Of a stretch of DNA of 64,000 nt, positions 10,618-18,795 are shown in pieces (the first letter of the stretch is position 1; each line of letters starts with the position of its first letter). Position numbers and translations under genes: made by a program. The notes beneath the pieces are model-generated. The model ran no database searches and had not been told where the DNA came from. It saw only the letters and a program-made list of their open reading frames with translations. Origin of the DNA: Mycobacterium ahvazicum (lineage in GTDB: Bacteria; Actinomycetota; Actinomycetes; Mycobacteriales; Mycobacteriaceae); assembly GCF_900176255.2 (NCBI RefSeq), contig NZ_FXEG02000006.1, positions 62,001 through 126,000 on the forward strand. Direction: 5' to 3'.

Positions 10618-11081
10618 GGGCGCAGCTCGATTGCCGTCTTGCCGATCCGAATCGGCGTTCCGATAGGAACTCGTACCGCAGTGGTCACCTTCGCCCTGTC
10701 AAGGTAAGTGCCGTTGGTCGATCCTAGATCCTCGACGTACCATTCGGAGCCGCGCTGAGACAGCCGGGCGTGCCGCGTCGAGGCATAGTCGTCGGTCAGC
10801 ACCAGCGTCGAGTCGTCCGCGCGTCCGATCAACACCGGCTGCCCGCTGAGCGTGATGCGTGCACCTGCCAACGCTCCTTCGGTCACCACCAGATAGCGGG
10901 CGGCATGGCGGCGCTGGCGGGACGGCAGCAACGTGCCGCGCAAGACCAAACCGCGGCGAACCATGACCGCACCGGTTGGTGCGTAGATGTCAGTCTTCAA
11001 GATCCGGAGAACGGACCAGATGAATACCCATAACAGCATTAAAAATCCGGCGCGCGTCAGCTGCAGTACCAGTCCCTGCAT
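10614..11081 (-). CDS. fhaB: FHA-domain membrane protein FhaB (FipA)
   Basis: 155 residues. One N-terminal transmembrane helix (about 8-28, TRAGFLMLLWVFIWSVLRIL), a linker, and a C-terminal FHA domain (about 65-150) with VLIGRADDS, SxxH (STRHARL) and STNGTYLD, the phosphothreonine-binding residues. It reads phosphorylation by the kinases of this operon; in Mtb it links FtsZ and FtsQ under stress. ATGA overlap with pstP (10614-10617) indicates translational coupling. 108 bp lie between it and fhaA. Confidence 0.95.
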
Positions 11082-11189
11082 CTGGCGTCCTTTCCGTCCT
11101 GGCGCCGCACCTCATGAAACCAAGCAACGTCACGATACTTGGAGGGCGGTCGACGCGGGGCGAAGCACGGCAGCTTATGCGCGGTGCGT

Positions 11190-12863
11190 TCAGTGGATCC
11201 GAACGATGATCTCCGAGTGGCCCAGGCGGATCACGTCGCCATCGGCCAACTGCCACTCCTGTACCGGCGCGTTGTTCACAGTCGTGCCGTTGGTGGAGTT
11301 GAGGTCGGACAGCAGCGCGACCTGTCCGTCCCAGCGGATTTCCAAGTGGCGCCGTGACACACCGGTGTCTGGCAACCGGAACTGGGCGTCTTGTCCGCGA
11401 CCGACGATGTTCGAGCCGTCGCGCAGCTGGTAGGTGCGGCCGCTGCCGTCGTCGAGCTGCAGCGTGACCGCCGCCCCGGCCGACCCATAACCGCCCTGGC
11501 CGTACCCGCCGTAACCGCCGCCGGCCTGCTGGCCATAGTCGGCCGGCTGAGCGTAGTCGGCCTGCTGGCCGTACTCGCCCTGCTGCCCGTACTCGTAGTC
11601 GCGGTGGGCGGTTTCGGGATATCCGGCCCCGGCCTGCTGGCCATAGCCACCGGCCGGAACGTTCTCCGCGTACTGCGTAAAGTCCCCGCCGCCGTACTCC
11701 TGCTGGCCCCCGTAACCCTGGCCACCCTGCTGGTAGCCCTGGTCGTATCCGCCACCCTGCTCCGGGTAGGACGGTCGCTGCTGTTCGGGTGCGCTTGGGG
11801 CGCCTGGGGGGGCATAGCCGCCTTCTTCGGGACGAGCCGGACCACGACCGTAGTCGCTGTAAGCCCCGCCGTAGCCCTGCTGGCCACCGGCGGGCTGTCC
11901 GTAGCCGCCGCCCTGGCGGTAGCCCTGGTCGTAACCCTGCCCGCCTTGGTCGTAACCCTGCCCGCCCTGGTCGTAACCCGGGCCGCCATAGCCGCCACCG
12001 GCAGGCGGACGCTGCTCGTACGACGGCGGGTAGCCGGCCTGACCCTGGTCGTAGCCGCGACCCTGTTCCGGGTAGCCGCCCTGGCCGGGATAGCCGCCCT
12101 GCTGCGGATAACCGCCTTGTTCGGGATAGCCGCCGCGCTGGTCGGGGTAGCCGCCCTGCTCGGGGTACCCGCCGCGCTGCTCTTGGTAGCCGCCCTGTTC
12201 GGGGGGGCGAGGCGCCTGGTAACCGCCCTGGGCCGGGTAGCCGCCCGGCTCCTGCGGATATCCGCCGCGAGGGTCGTGCCCGCCCTGGGGTTCCTGCCCG
12301 CCGCGCTGGTCGTCTTGCGGACGCCCGTAACGCTCGTCGTAGTACTCGTCGCCGGGACGCCCCTGCCCCTGACCGCGGTAGCTCGAGTTGTCAGTCATTG
12401 GTGGTACTCCTGGTTCTGCGCTGAACGCCTGACTTGATTGTGGCCGGGCGGGGTCATTGAACTTCGGGCGGGGCTCGACATCGGGGTTGACAGAACCGCG
12501 GGCGCGAAACTGTCCGGTGTGTAGGTTCGGCAATTGCTCGAACCGAACGACGACATCACCATACGTTTCCCACCCCTGTTCATGGATATAGTCGGCCAGG
12601 TATCGACCGAATGCGCTCGACGTGAGATCCGGATCGGCGCCCACCTTCTCGAAGTCGTGCACACCGAGGGTAATGACGTATTCGTTAGGCGCCAAAAGGT
12701 GATTCCCGCGAAGCGGCTGAAGACCGTCCTCGGCCTCACGGCGCAATAGCGCCTCAACCTCTTGGGGGACGATCGAACCCCCGAACATGCGGGCAAATGC
12801 GTCGCCGACAGTCGACTCCAGCTTGCGCTCGATCCGGGCAGCGAGCCCCCGTTGGCTACCCAT
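11190..12863 (-). CDS. fhaA: FHA-domain protein FhaA with DUF3662 N-terminus and Gly/Tyr/Gln/Pro-rich linker
   Basis: 557 residues. The N-terminal DUF3662 domain (about 1-125, VERKLE-type helix, GSIVPQEVEALLRRE, APNEYVITLG) is followed by a long low-complexity linker of PEQGGYP-, QGGYD- and GYGQ-type repeats (about 170-450) and a C-terminal FHA domain with GRGQDAQF, SRRHLEIRW and NSTNGTTVN. In mycobacteria FhaA binds phosphorylated MviN/MurJ and regulates peptidoglycan synthesis. About 30 residues longer than Mtb Rv0020c, the difference lying in the linker. First gene of the leftward kinase operon. Confidence 0.96.
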   Translation of the reverse strand: MGSQRGLAARIERKLESTVGDAFARMFGGSIVPQEVEALLRREAEDGLQPLRGNHLLAPNEYVITLGVHDFEKVGADPDLTSSAFGRYLADYIHEQGWETYGDVVVRFEQLPNLHTGQFRARGSVNPDVEPRPKFNDPARPQSSQAFSAEPGVPPMTDNSSYRGQGQGRPGDEYYDERYGRPQDDQRGGQEPQGGHDPRGGYPQEPGGYPAQGGYQAPRPPEQGGYQEQRGGYPEQGGYPDQRGGYPEQGGYPQQGGYPGQGGYPEQGRGYDQGQAGYPPSYEQRPPAGGGYGGPGYDQGGQGYDQGGQGYDQGYRQGGGYGQPAGGQQGYGGAYSDYGRGPARPEEGGYAPPGAPSAPEQQRPSYPEQGGGYDQGYQQGGQGYGGQQEYGGGDFTQYAENVPAGGYGQQAGAGYPETAHRDYEYGQQGEYGQQADYAQPADYGQQAGGGYGGYGQGGYGSAGAAVTLQLDDGSGRTYQLRDGSNIVGRGQDAQFRLPDTGVSRRHLEIRWDGQVALLSDLNSTNGTTVNNAPVQEWQLADGDVIRLGHSEIIVRIH

Positions 12864-13117
12864 GCTTCAGCGCTCGCCCGCACTTGTCGCGGTATATCGC
12901 CGGCGCAAGGCAAACCACTTGCCCGCGTGTCGCATCACCCATGCATGTTATCGGGACACGGCGAGGCTGCATCACCGTGAGAATTCTGAGAATCACATCC
13001 ATGCAGGTCAAACCGATACCTCGGCACCACCGCCGGTGCCGACCGGGCTGGGCCGGTCACCGGAGCGGTTAGTGCGAACGGCTACTACAGTGATATGGTC
13101 CATCGGTTGTTTTCCCC
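12864..13117. other. Intergenic region between fhaA and tRNA-Leu
   Basis: 254 bp upstream of both the leftward fhaA operon and the rightward tRNA. It must carry both promoters. No conserved coding frame or strong repeat was seen. Short open frames here have no recognisable product. Confidence 0.5.
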
Positions 13118-13203
13118 GGGCGAGTGGCGGAATGGCAGACGCGCTGGCTTCAGGTGCCAGTGTCCTTCGGGACGTGGGGGTTCAAGTCCCCCTTCGCCCA
13201 CCA
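13118..13203 (+). tRNA. leuT: tRNA-Leu (CAG), CCA end encoded
   Basis: GGGCGAG acceptor strand pairs with TTCGCCC at the 3' end. The anticodon arm is CTGGC-TTCAGGT-GCCAG with anticodon CAG at 13151-13153. A long class II variable arm (TGTCCTTCGGGACG) and T-arm GGGGGTTCAAGTCCCCC follow. The discriminator A is at 13200 and CCA at 13201-13203. Same place as leuT of Mtb, behind fhaA. The gene is intact although an IS begins at the very next base. Confidence 0.97.
13189..13203 (+). repeat. First copy of the tRNA-Leu 3'-end repeat (left flank of the IS)
   Basis: CCCCTTCGCCCACCA, the last 15 bases of the tRNA gene. The same 15 bases recur at 14529-14543 and 14590-14604, both followed by G. It acts as the left-hand copy of the target duplication. 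Confidence 0.8.
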
Positions 13204-14528
13204 TGTGATGTCGCGAGACATTGAGGACAGATGTCTCGCGACATAGTGAACACCTTCAGTTGTTGGCTGGGGGTGTTTTTGGTTTTTGGGGTTGGTAGTT
13301 GCGGGTGGTGTCGAGGGTGAGTTCGCGGATGAGTTGGCCGCCGGTGGTGGCGATGATGCGGATGTCTAGGTCGGCGATGAGCATGAGGACTGCGGTGTTG
13401 GCCCAGCGGTGGCCGATCCCGATGTGGTGCAAGCGGCCGGCGTGGCGCAGGGTGATTTTGCCGTAGCGGTCGACGTGGTCGGTGCGGACTCGCCAGTGGA
13501 TGCCCGCGGGTGTGCCGGCGGGCCCGGCGTGGGGTCGGGCGCGGTAGGTGTGGTCGGGGGTGTGGCGGTGGCAGGAGCGGTGTGGGCGCACGGTGTTGTA
13601 GTAGTCGGTGAAGGCGTCGAGCTGGGCTTGTAGGTCGGCCAGGGTGGCTGCGGGGGGTTGGCGGGTGAGCCATTTTTTGAGGGTTTGGTGGAAGCGTTCG
13701 ACCTTGCCGCAGGTCTGGGGGTGGTAGGGCCGGGAGTTTTTGAACACGACGCCCAGGGTGGCCAGTTCTGTTTGCAACGCGGTACGCCCGCCGGGGCCGG
13801 TGGCGTGTCGGGCGGTGAAGACCATGCCGTTGTCGGTGAGCACGGCGGCGGGCAGGCCGTGGGCGGCGAACGCGTCGCGGAAGCAGTCGCGCACGGCCAC
13901 CGCGGTGAACGCGGGGCGGGCGGTGCAGATCAGGGCTTTGCGGGAGTGGTCGTCGAGGATGTTGAGGATCTCGATCTGGGCCCCGGGGGCCGCGGTGGTG
14001 TCGGGGCCGGCCAGCTGCCAGTGGGTGATGTCGGCTTGCCAGCATTCGTTGGGTTGTTCGGCCTGGAAGCGGATGTAGCTGCTGCGGGGGCGTTTGCGTG
14101 GTTGGGCGGTGATGAAGCCGCGGCGGCGCAAGATCTTGTGGATCGTCGATAGTGCGGGAGCGTAGCCGCTCTGGCGGTGCAGGTGAACGGCGATCGTCTG
14201 CGGCCCGGCGTCGAGGCCTTGTTCGCTAAGTTGCTTGCGCAGCTGGATAATTCGTTCTTCGATGCTGGCTGAGAGTTGGCGCGGATTAGACGCCGGGCGT
14301 CGGGAGCGCGGCTCGAGGCCGGCTGAGCCCTCGGCGCGGTAGCGGGCCAACAGGGTGTAGATCCACGAGCGCGCGACCCGGTACTCGCGGGCGACCTCAC
14401 TGATTGGGCGGTGCTCAACTTCGACGGCGGCGACGACCAGACGGGCCTTGGACATGAGGACACCTCGCGATCACTGAACTGTCCTCAATGTCGGGAGACA
14501 TCTGTCCTCGATGTCAATGAATCACAGA
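13204..14528 (-). mobile_element. IS481-family insertion sequence at the 3' end of tRNA-Leu
   Basis: The ends are imperfect inverted repeats: left TGTGATGTCGCGAGAC then ATTGAGGACAG; right, read inward, TGTGATTCATTGACAT then CGAGGACAG. Both begin TGTGAT and contain GAGGACAG. An inner pair matches more closely (13209-13230 against 14479-14500, 19 of 22 bases). One leftward transposase gene fills the element. The 15-bp tRNA tail flanks both sides, a long target duplication for this family, with GA between the right TGTGAT end and that copy. The exact right boundary (14526 or 14528) is uncertain. Confidence 0.85.
13256..14455 (-). CDS. IS481-family DDE transposase
   Basis: 399 residues. N-terminal helix-turn-helix (about 5-50, ISEVAREYRVARSWIYTLLARY), a second HTH-like region (to about 125), then an rve/DDE integrase core: CWQADITHW, NILDDHSRKAL, LTDNGMVF and GKVERFHQTLKKW supply the acidic residues. 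The C-terminal extension is LTLDTTRNYQPQ. Full length for the family with no frameshift, so probably active. The gene runs opposite to the tRNA. Confidence 0.93.
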   Translation of the reverse strand: MSKARLVVAAVEVEHRPISEVAREYRVARSWIYTLLARYRAEGSAGLEPRSRRPASNPRQLSASIEERIIQLRKQLSEQGLDAGPQTIAVHLHRQSGYAPALSTIHKILRRRGFITAQPRKRPRSSYIRFQAEQPNECWQADITHWQLAGPDTTAAPGAQIEILNILDDHSRKALICTARPAFTAVAVRDCFRDAFAAHGLPAAVLTDNGMVFTARHATGPGGRTALQTELATLGVVFKNSRPYHPQTCGKVERFHQTLKKWLTRQPPAATLADLQAQLDAFTDYYNTVRPHRSCHRHTPDHTYRARPHAGPAGTPAGIHWRVRTDHVDRYGKITLRHAGRLHHIGIGHRWANTAVLMLIADLDIRIIATTGGQLIRELTLDTTRNYQPQKPKTPPANN

Positions 14529-14605
14529 CCCCTTCGCCCACCAGTCTGTGATTCATTGACATCTGTCCTCGATGTCAATGAATCACAGACCCCTTCGCCC
14601 ACCAG
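14529..14605 (+). repeat. Two further tRNA 3'-end copies flanking a 45-bp perfect inverted repeat
   Basis: CCCCTTCGCCCACCAG at 14529-14544 and again at 14590-14605. Between them, 14545-14589 is a 45-bp unit with 18-bp perfect arms (14545-14562, 14572-14589) and a 9-base centre CTGTCCTCG. Its arms equal the right end of the IS. A 48-bp direct repeat therefore occurs twice with a 61-bp period. It looks like a second, nearly empty insertion made of two IS ends at the same target, or the product of repeated excision and insertion. Confidence 0.8.
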
Positions 14606-14741
14606 AGCGGTTGGTTGAAACCGCAGGCGCAAAGGCCACGAACTCCGCGAGGGGTCGTGGCCTTTCCCATTGCCATCCGTCGACCGCGATTAGCGATCGG
14701 GTGACTACCCCGTCGGCGGCTCGATCAGTAGAACTTGAGCC

Positions 14742-15806
14742 ATGACCGACACAGTCAAGGTCACGATCGACCGCAGCTCGGTGGCGATGGGAGATGATGT
14801 CGAATCCCATCGAGAGTTTTGGCTTTTCCCCGACGAAGCGACCGTCGACGACCTGCTGGCGGAGATCTCGGCCCACTACATCCCGGGGGTTGCCGGGCCC
14901 GCCGGATGGTCTGTCAGCGTCAACACCGACGAGCTGAACCGCCGCAGCGACATCGGCCTGATCTACACCCGTGATGACCTGCGCCAGGAGGACCAGATCT
15001 GCCGATTGGTGCCCGGGACAACGACATTGGGCCACTTGGTTCGACGCGCCAATTCCGGGGAGCTCGATGTTCGTGCCAGGTATATGACCGGGGACATGGG
15101 GCGCCCGCTTGCTCTTAGCGAGGTGACGGCCGGCAGCACCTACACCGGTTCGCAACCGGTGAGGCTGGAATCCGAAGCAGCTGCCGAGGCCAAGCGCGAC
15201 TGGGTTCTGCTCCGTGAACTGGATCGGCGAGCCGCTGCCGTCACTGGCGCGCGACGGGACTGGATTCGCGACAACATCGTCTGGGCGGCACCGCCGCCGC
15301 CTGGCTCCGAAGTCTTCGTCGCCCGCAGTTTTCATTTCCTCACCAGGCTGCACTGCCCCGCCAGCATGAAGGTCGCCGCTGCGCTGCTGGGAATCGACGA
15401 CGCCGGATACGAGGACTTGGAGAAGCTGGTCGATGTCGACGGCCGGCCCGCGGCGGTGATCATGGCGATGGTGCTCGCCGCTTTCGAGTGGCATACCGCG
15501 AACCGCAGCTGGCAGGGCGGCCAACGCGATTATTGCGAGGTGTACTTCGAATTTCTGGCACGATGCGGTTATCAGCTTTCCCCGGTTGAAGAAGTTCTGG
15601 CGGGTCGAATTACCTTGCAGGAGCTCACATTCTCCGCGGAGGACACCGCGCGGCTCGAACGCATCCGGGAACTGCGCGCCCGGCAGTATCAGCTGCGCAA
15701 TGATCGCTACTACGCGAAGACCCTCGGCGACGAGCAGTACAAATCCGCGATCGGCCGAGTACACGCCGACCTGAGCGCGCTGGGCGAGCTTCCCGGACCT
15801 ACGTAG
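14742..15806 (+). CDS. Hypothetical protein, 354 aa
   Basis: I do not recognise a family. The N-terminus (about 1-75) is acidic, with SHREFWLFPDEATVDDLLAEI, and resembles a small beta-grasp-like or substrate-recognition module only loosely. The middle has REFLTRL-type helices with Cys and a long helical region. The C-terminus is strongly helical and charged (ERIRELRARQYQLRNDRYYAKT). There is no signal peptide or membrane helix, so probably cytosolic. It starts behind the IS-disturbed tRNA site and is absent at this place in Mtb. Codon use looks mycobacterial, so it is a real gene. Confidence 0.75.
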   Translation: MTDTVKVTIDRSSVAMGDDVESHREFWLFPDEATVDDLLAEISAHYIPGVAGPAGWSVSVNTDELNRRSDIGLIYTRDDLRQEDQICRLVPGTTTLGHLVRRANSGELDVRARYMTGDMGRPLALSEVTAGSTYTGSQPVRLESEAAAEAKRDWVLLRELDRRAAAVTGARRDWIRDNIVWAAPPPPGSEVFVARSFHFLTRLHCPASMKVAAALLGIDDAGYEDLEKLVDVDGRPAAVIMAMVLAAFEWHTANRSWQGGQRDYCEVYFEFLARCGYQLSPVEEVLAGRITLQELTFSAEDTARLERIRELRARQYQLRNDRYYAKTLGDEQYKSAIGRVHADLSALGELPGPT

Positions 15807-15850
15807 GGACCGGGGTCGGTCGCGTTCGGACCGGGTGCTTCACTGCAACC

Positions 15851-16744
15851 ATGCGCAGAAAACCAGAGCTGGCGCGGCGCTTCTTCGACCGTTTCGAGCC
15901 GGTGCACGCGGTGACGTACTTCGCGCCGGAGGCGCGCGCGGCACTCGACGAGCTGGGATACCGGGGCTTCTGGATGGGCTATTTCGCCGCCCGGTCCGCC
16001 CCGCTCGGCATCGCGCCGCCGGAGCTGGTGACCGCGATCTTCCACAACTTCGCTGCCCACCGGGTGGCCAAGGCCTTGCCGGCCGCCTGGCAGATCGCTG
16101 GTCCGGATGCCGCGTTGCGCGCCCGGCAGGACTCAGCGGTCGCGGCGCTGCGCCGCTACGGGCTGCAAGAAGACGAAAACGTCAGTGTTGCAGCCGAACT
16201 AGCGGGAAAGGCGGCGCGCCAGGCGGGTGTCGACGGGCGGCCGCTGTTCGCCGCGAACCGCGCGCTGCGGTGGCCGGACAATCCGCTTGCCGCCCTGTGG
16301 CATGCCGCCACGCTGTTGCGTGAACATCGCGGTGACGGCCACGTGGCGGTATTGACCGCGGCGGGCATCTCGGGCCGGGAATGCAATGTGCTGCATGCGG
16401 CGGCCGACCGTGTTCCGCGCGACTACATCGCGCGCACTCGCGATTACGACGAGACCGAATGGCGTCACCACGAGCAGCGGCTCGCCGAGCGTGGGCTGCT
16501 GACCGAGGACGGCTCGCTCACCGCGGCCGGCGCCGAACTCAAAGACCACGTCGAATCGAGCACCGATGCGCTCGGACTGTCGGCGCTCGACGCACTGAGC
16601 GACGACGAGGTGGAGGCGCTGTTTCAAGCCCTCACGCCCATCACCCGGGCGGTGGTCGAAGGCGGCGACGTCCTTGCTGTAACGCCAATGGCACTGCGCC
16701 GCAATGAGTTACACGACGCTAGTGCGCACTTGAGCTCCGCCTAG
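15851..16744 (+). CDS. SCO6745-family protein (helix-turn-helix-like)
   Basis: 297 residues. The start MRRKPELARRFFDRFEPVHAVTYFAPEAR and the region GYFAARSAPLG, FHNFAAHRV are typical of the actinobacterial SCO6745 family, and the C-terminal half has a winged-helix look (WRHHEQRLAERGLLTEDGSLTAAG). Biochemical role unknown; a regulator is possible. It converges on the PPE gene with 2 bp between the stops. Confidence 0.75.
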   Translation: MRRKPELARRFFDRFEPVHAVTYFAPEARAALDELGYRGFWMGYFAARSAPLGIAPPELVTAIFHNFAAHRVAKALPAAWQIAGPDAALRARQDSAVAALRRYGLQEDENVSVAAELAGKAARQAGVDGRPLFAANRALRWPDNPLAALWHAATLLREHRGDGHVAVLTAAGISGRECNVLHAAADRVPRDYIARTRDYDETEWRHHEQRLAERGLLTEDGSLTAAGAELKDHVESSTDALGLSALDALSDDEVEALFQALTPITRAVVEGGDVLAVTPMALRRNELHDASAHLSSA

Positions 16745-16746
16745 GG

Positions 16747-18105
16747 TTAAGGATCCCGCGGCAGCAGGCGCTGCTTCTGCTCGATGAATTCGTCTTGGGT
16801 GAGAATTCCGGCGTCGCGCAGGGAGGCCAGCTCGCGCAGCTCGGCGGCGATGCTCGTGATCGGGCCGCCCGCTGGAATCTGGGCTACTTCGATCGGTTCG
16901 GCAGGTTTGGAGTCCTTCGGTTTGCGCCCGGCTATCCCGACGCGCTCCTGGGTTCGAGCGCCACCTCCGCCGGTGGTGCCGGCCATGGCGCGCCCGGCCA
17001 TACTGGCCAGCGCCATCTGACTGAACAGGCTTCCCGCGCTGGAGCCGGTGGCCTGGGCGGCGGCGCCGACGGTCGCGGCGGGCAGTGCCGTCGTCATCGC
17101 GCGTAATTCCGGGGCCGCGGCCACCCATGCCGGCGGCACGGACAGCCGTCCGACCGAGGGCGCGTGGCGGAACTGGCCGGAAACCGTGGACGCCGGTTCG
17201 GTGATTACCGGAAAGGACGTCGGCGGTGCCGGCGCATTGCCCGGCCACGGCTGTACGCCGGCCCAACCGCTGACGATGTCGTCGGTGTGGACACCGGTCC
17301 AATATCCGCCCACGTCGTAGGGCAGAGCCGTCGTCCCCAGCGAGGTGTCGGCCGCGAGTCCCGCCGCCCCGATTTCCGGATCGAGAAACACAGCGCTCAG
17401 GTCCGCGAGCAGGCCCAGCAAGTCCCGCCCGCCGAATCCAAAGGCGTCGGCCGGACTGGCGAGGTTGATCAGCGCGTTGGGGACGGCGGAGATGGCTTGC
17501 TGGACGTTCTGCTGCGCGTTGCCGACGGACGTACCGGCGGCCTGGGCGACCGCGTCGGCCTGGTAGGCGGTCCCGTCGGCGCTGGTGCTCGACGACGGCG
17601 ACTCGAACGGGGTCAGCGATGTGGCCGATGCCGACGAGGTCGCGTAGGACTGCATGGCGCCGGCGTCCTGAGCCCACATCTCGCTGTACTGCGCTTCGGT
17701 AGTCGCGATCGCACTCGTGTTCTGCCCGAAGAAGTTCGTCTGGACCAGCGCTGCCAACAGAGTGCGATTCGCGGCGACCACCGGCGGGGGTACCGTCTCC
17801 GCGAACGCGGCCTCATAGGCGGCGGCGGCCGCAATGGCCTGGTTGCCCGTCTGCTCCGCCTGCTCGCCGGCGGTTCTCAACCAAGCTACATAGGGAGCGG
17901 CGGCGGCGGCCATGGTTGCTGCCGCCGGACCCAGCCAAGGTCCGGCCGTCAGCTCAGCAATTGCCGACTGGTAAGAGGTTGCTGTTGAGTACAGCTCCGC
18001 GGCCAGGGTCTCCCACGCCGACGCCGCGGCAAGCATCGGTCCGGAGCCAGGTCCGGCGTAGATGCGCGCAGAGTTGATCTCCGGCGGCAGTACCCCGAAG
18101 TCCAC
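16747..18105 (-). CDS. PPE-SVP family protein with C-terminal SHOCT domain
   Basis: 452 residues from GTG at 18105, preceded by GGAGGG at good distance; this gives the classical PPE start VDFGVLPPEINSARIYAG. The longer ATG frame adds 35 atypical residues. The PPE domain (about 1-180) has WLGPAA and NFFGQNT. A middle region carries SVGRLSVPPAWVAA (SVP motif). The last 40 residues, LRELASLRDAGILTQDEFIEQKQRLL, are a SHOCT domain. PPE proteins are usually exported by ESX systems with a PE partner. No PE gene adjoins, and the SHOCT tail is unusual. Confidence 0.9.
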   Translation of the reverse strand: MDFGVLPPEINSARIYAGPGSGPMLAAASAWETLAAELYSTATSYQSAIAELTAGPWLGPAAATMAAAAAPYVAWLRTAGEQAEQTGNQAIAAAAAYEAAFAETVPPPVVAANRTLLAALVQTNFFGQNTSAIATTEAQYSEMWAQDAGAMQSYATSSASATSLTPFESPSSSTSADGTAYQADAVAQAAGTSVGNAQQNVQQAISAVPNALINLASPADAFGFGGRDLLGLLADLSAVFLDPEIGAAGLAADTSLGTTALPYDVGGYWTGVHTDDIVSGWAGVQPWPGNAPAPPTSFPVITEPASTVSGQFRHAPSVGRLSVPPAWVAAAPELRAMTTALPAATVGAAAQATGSSAGSLFSQMALASMAGRAMAGTTGGGGARTQERVGIAGRKPKDSKPAEPIEVAQIPAGGPITSIAAELRELASLRDAGILTQDEFIEQKQRLLPRDP

Positions 18106-18450
18106 TTTTCCCTCCGATCGAGCAGTCCCGGCGCGCGCCGTTCGGGTAAACGGCAAACGAACACGACGCCATGGCCTGGCCTGGCCGCCTGAGTCCATCA
18201 TTTTGCTCACGGTGACTGTGAGTTAGCTGGGAGACCCGGCTACTACTGCCGCCGCTTGGATGTCTAGCTACCGGAGTACCCGATTTACCCAGCTGCCCCG
18301 CGATAACACGTTAAGTCACGTGGCATTATCCGCCGAAACCGCATAGGCCGCCAACCGCACCGACCAGAATTTAGCTGCTGCTGGACAGCGTTCGTGCCAG
18401 AGGTCCGCGTCCAGTAAAGGCGCCATTAGGCCGTCGTGACTGGCGGCTGG
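18106..18450. other. Intergenic region between the GNAT gene and the PPE gene
   Basis: 345 bp, 5' of the PPE gene and 3' of the GNAT gene, both leftward. I see no gene or convincing terminator. It is somewhat richer in A+T near 18290-18380 and must contain the PPE promoter. CACGT-N6-ACGTG-like short symmetry near 18307-18325 is too weak to call. Confidence 0.4.
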
Positions 18451-18795
18451 CTAGCTGTTCGGCTGGGTTTGTGCCCAGCCTCGGACCTCGGCGGTCACGG
18501 GGTCGGTGACATCGTCGAACTCGGGGTGCTTCTTGAGCACGTTCTCGACCATCGAGCACACCGGCACGATTCGTTTGCCGGCGTCCCGCGCCCCGTTCAG
18601 GGCCTCCTCGACGAGGATGGTCGCCAGGCCGCGTCCGCCGAATTCCGGGTCGACGACGGTGTGGTAGAAAACACGCTGCTCGCCGCGGTCGGCGTAATCG
18701 GCGTGGCCGACCGTCTTGCCTTCGACGGCGATGGCATACGTCTGATGCCCCTCGGTGACGGTGGTTTCCGCGCCGGTCTTATCGGTCAGCGTCAT
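18451..18795 (-). CDS. Small GNAT-type N-acetyltransferase
   Basis: 114 residues. The motif VVDPEFGGRGLATILVEEAL is an acetyl-CoA pyrophosphate loop of the YidJ/Yjdj-like GNAT_2 group, followed by CSMVENVLKKHPEF, typical of that family's C-terminus (substrate Cys/Tyr region). Start ATG at 18795 overlaps the pirin stop (ATGA, 18792-18795), so both are translated together. A longer open frame to 19611 reads through pirin in the wrong frame. Substrate unknown. Confidence 0.88.
   Translation of the reverse strand: MTLTDKTGAETTVTEGHQTYAIAVEGKTVGHADYADRGEQRVFYHTVVDPEFGGRGLATILVEEALNGARDAGKRIVPVCSMVENVLKKHPEFDDVTDPVTAEVRGWAQTQPNS

Noticed and set aside
11450..12320. Tandem repeats in fhaA as a CRISPR or satellite array
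   Set aside because: The units are in-frame codons for Gly/Tyr/Gln/Pro repeats of FhaA, without regular spacers.
13118..14605. Prophage or integrative island att sites at tRNA-Leu
   Set aside because: The tRNA-tail copies lie within 1.4 kb and enclose only an IS; no integrase or phage genes are nearby.
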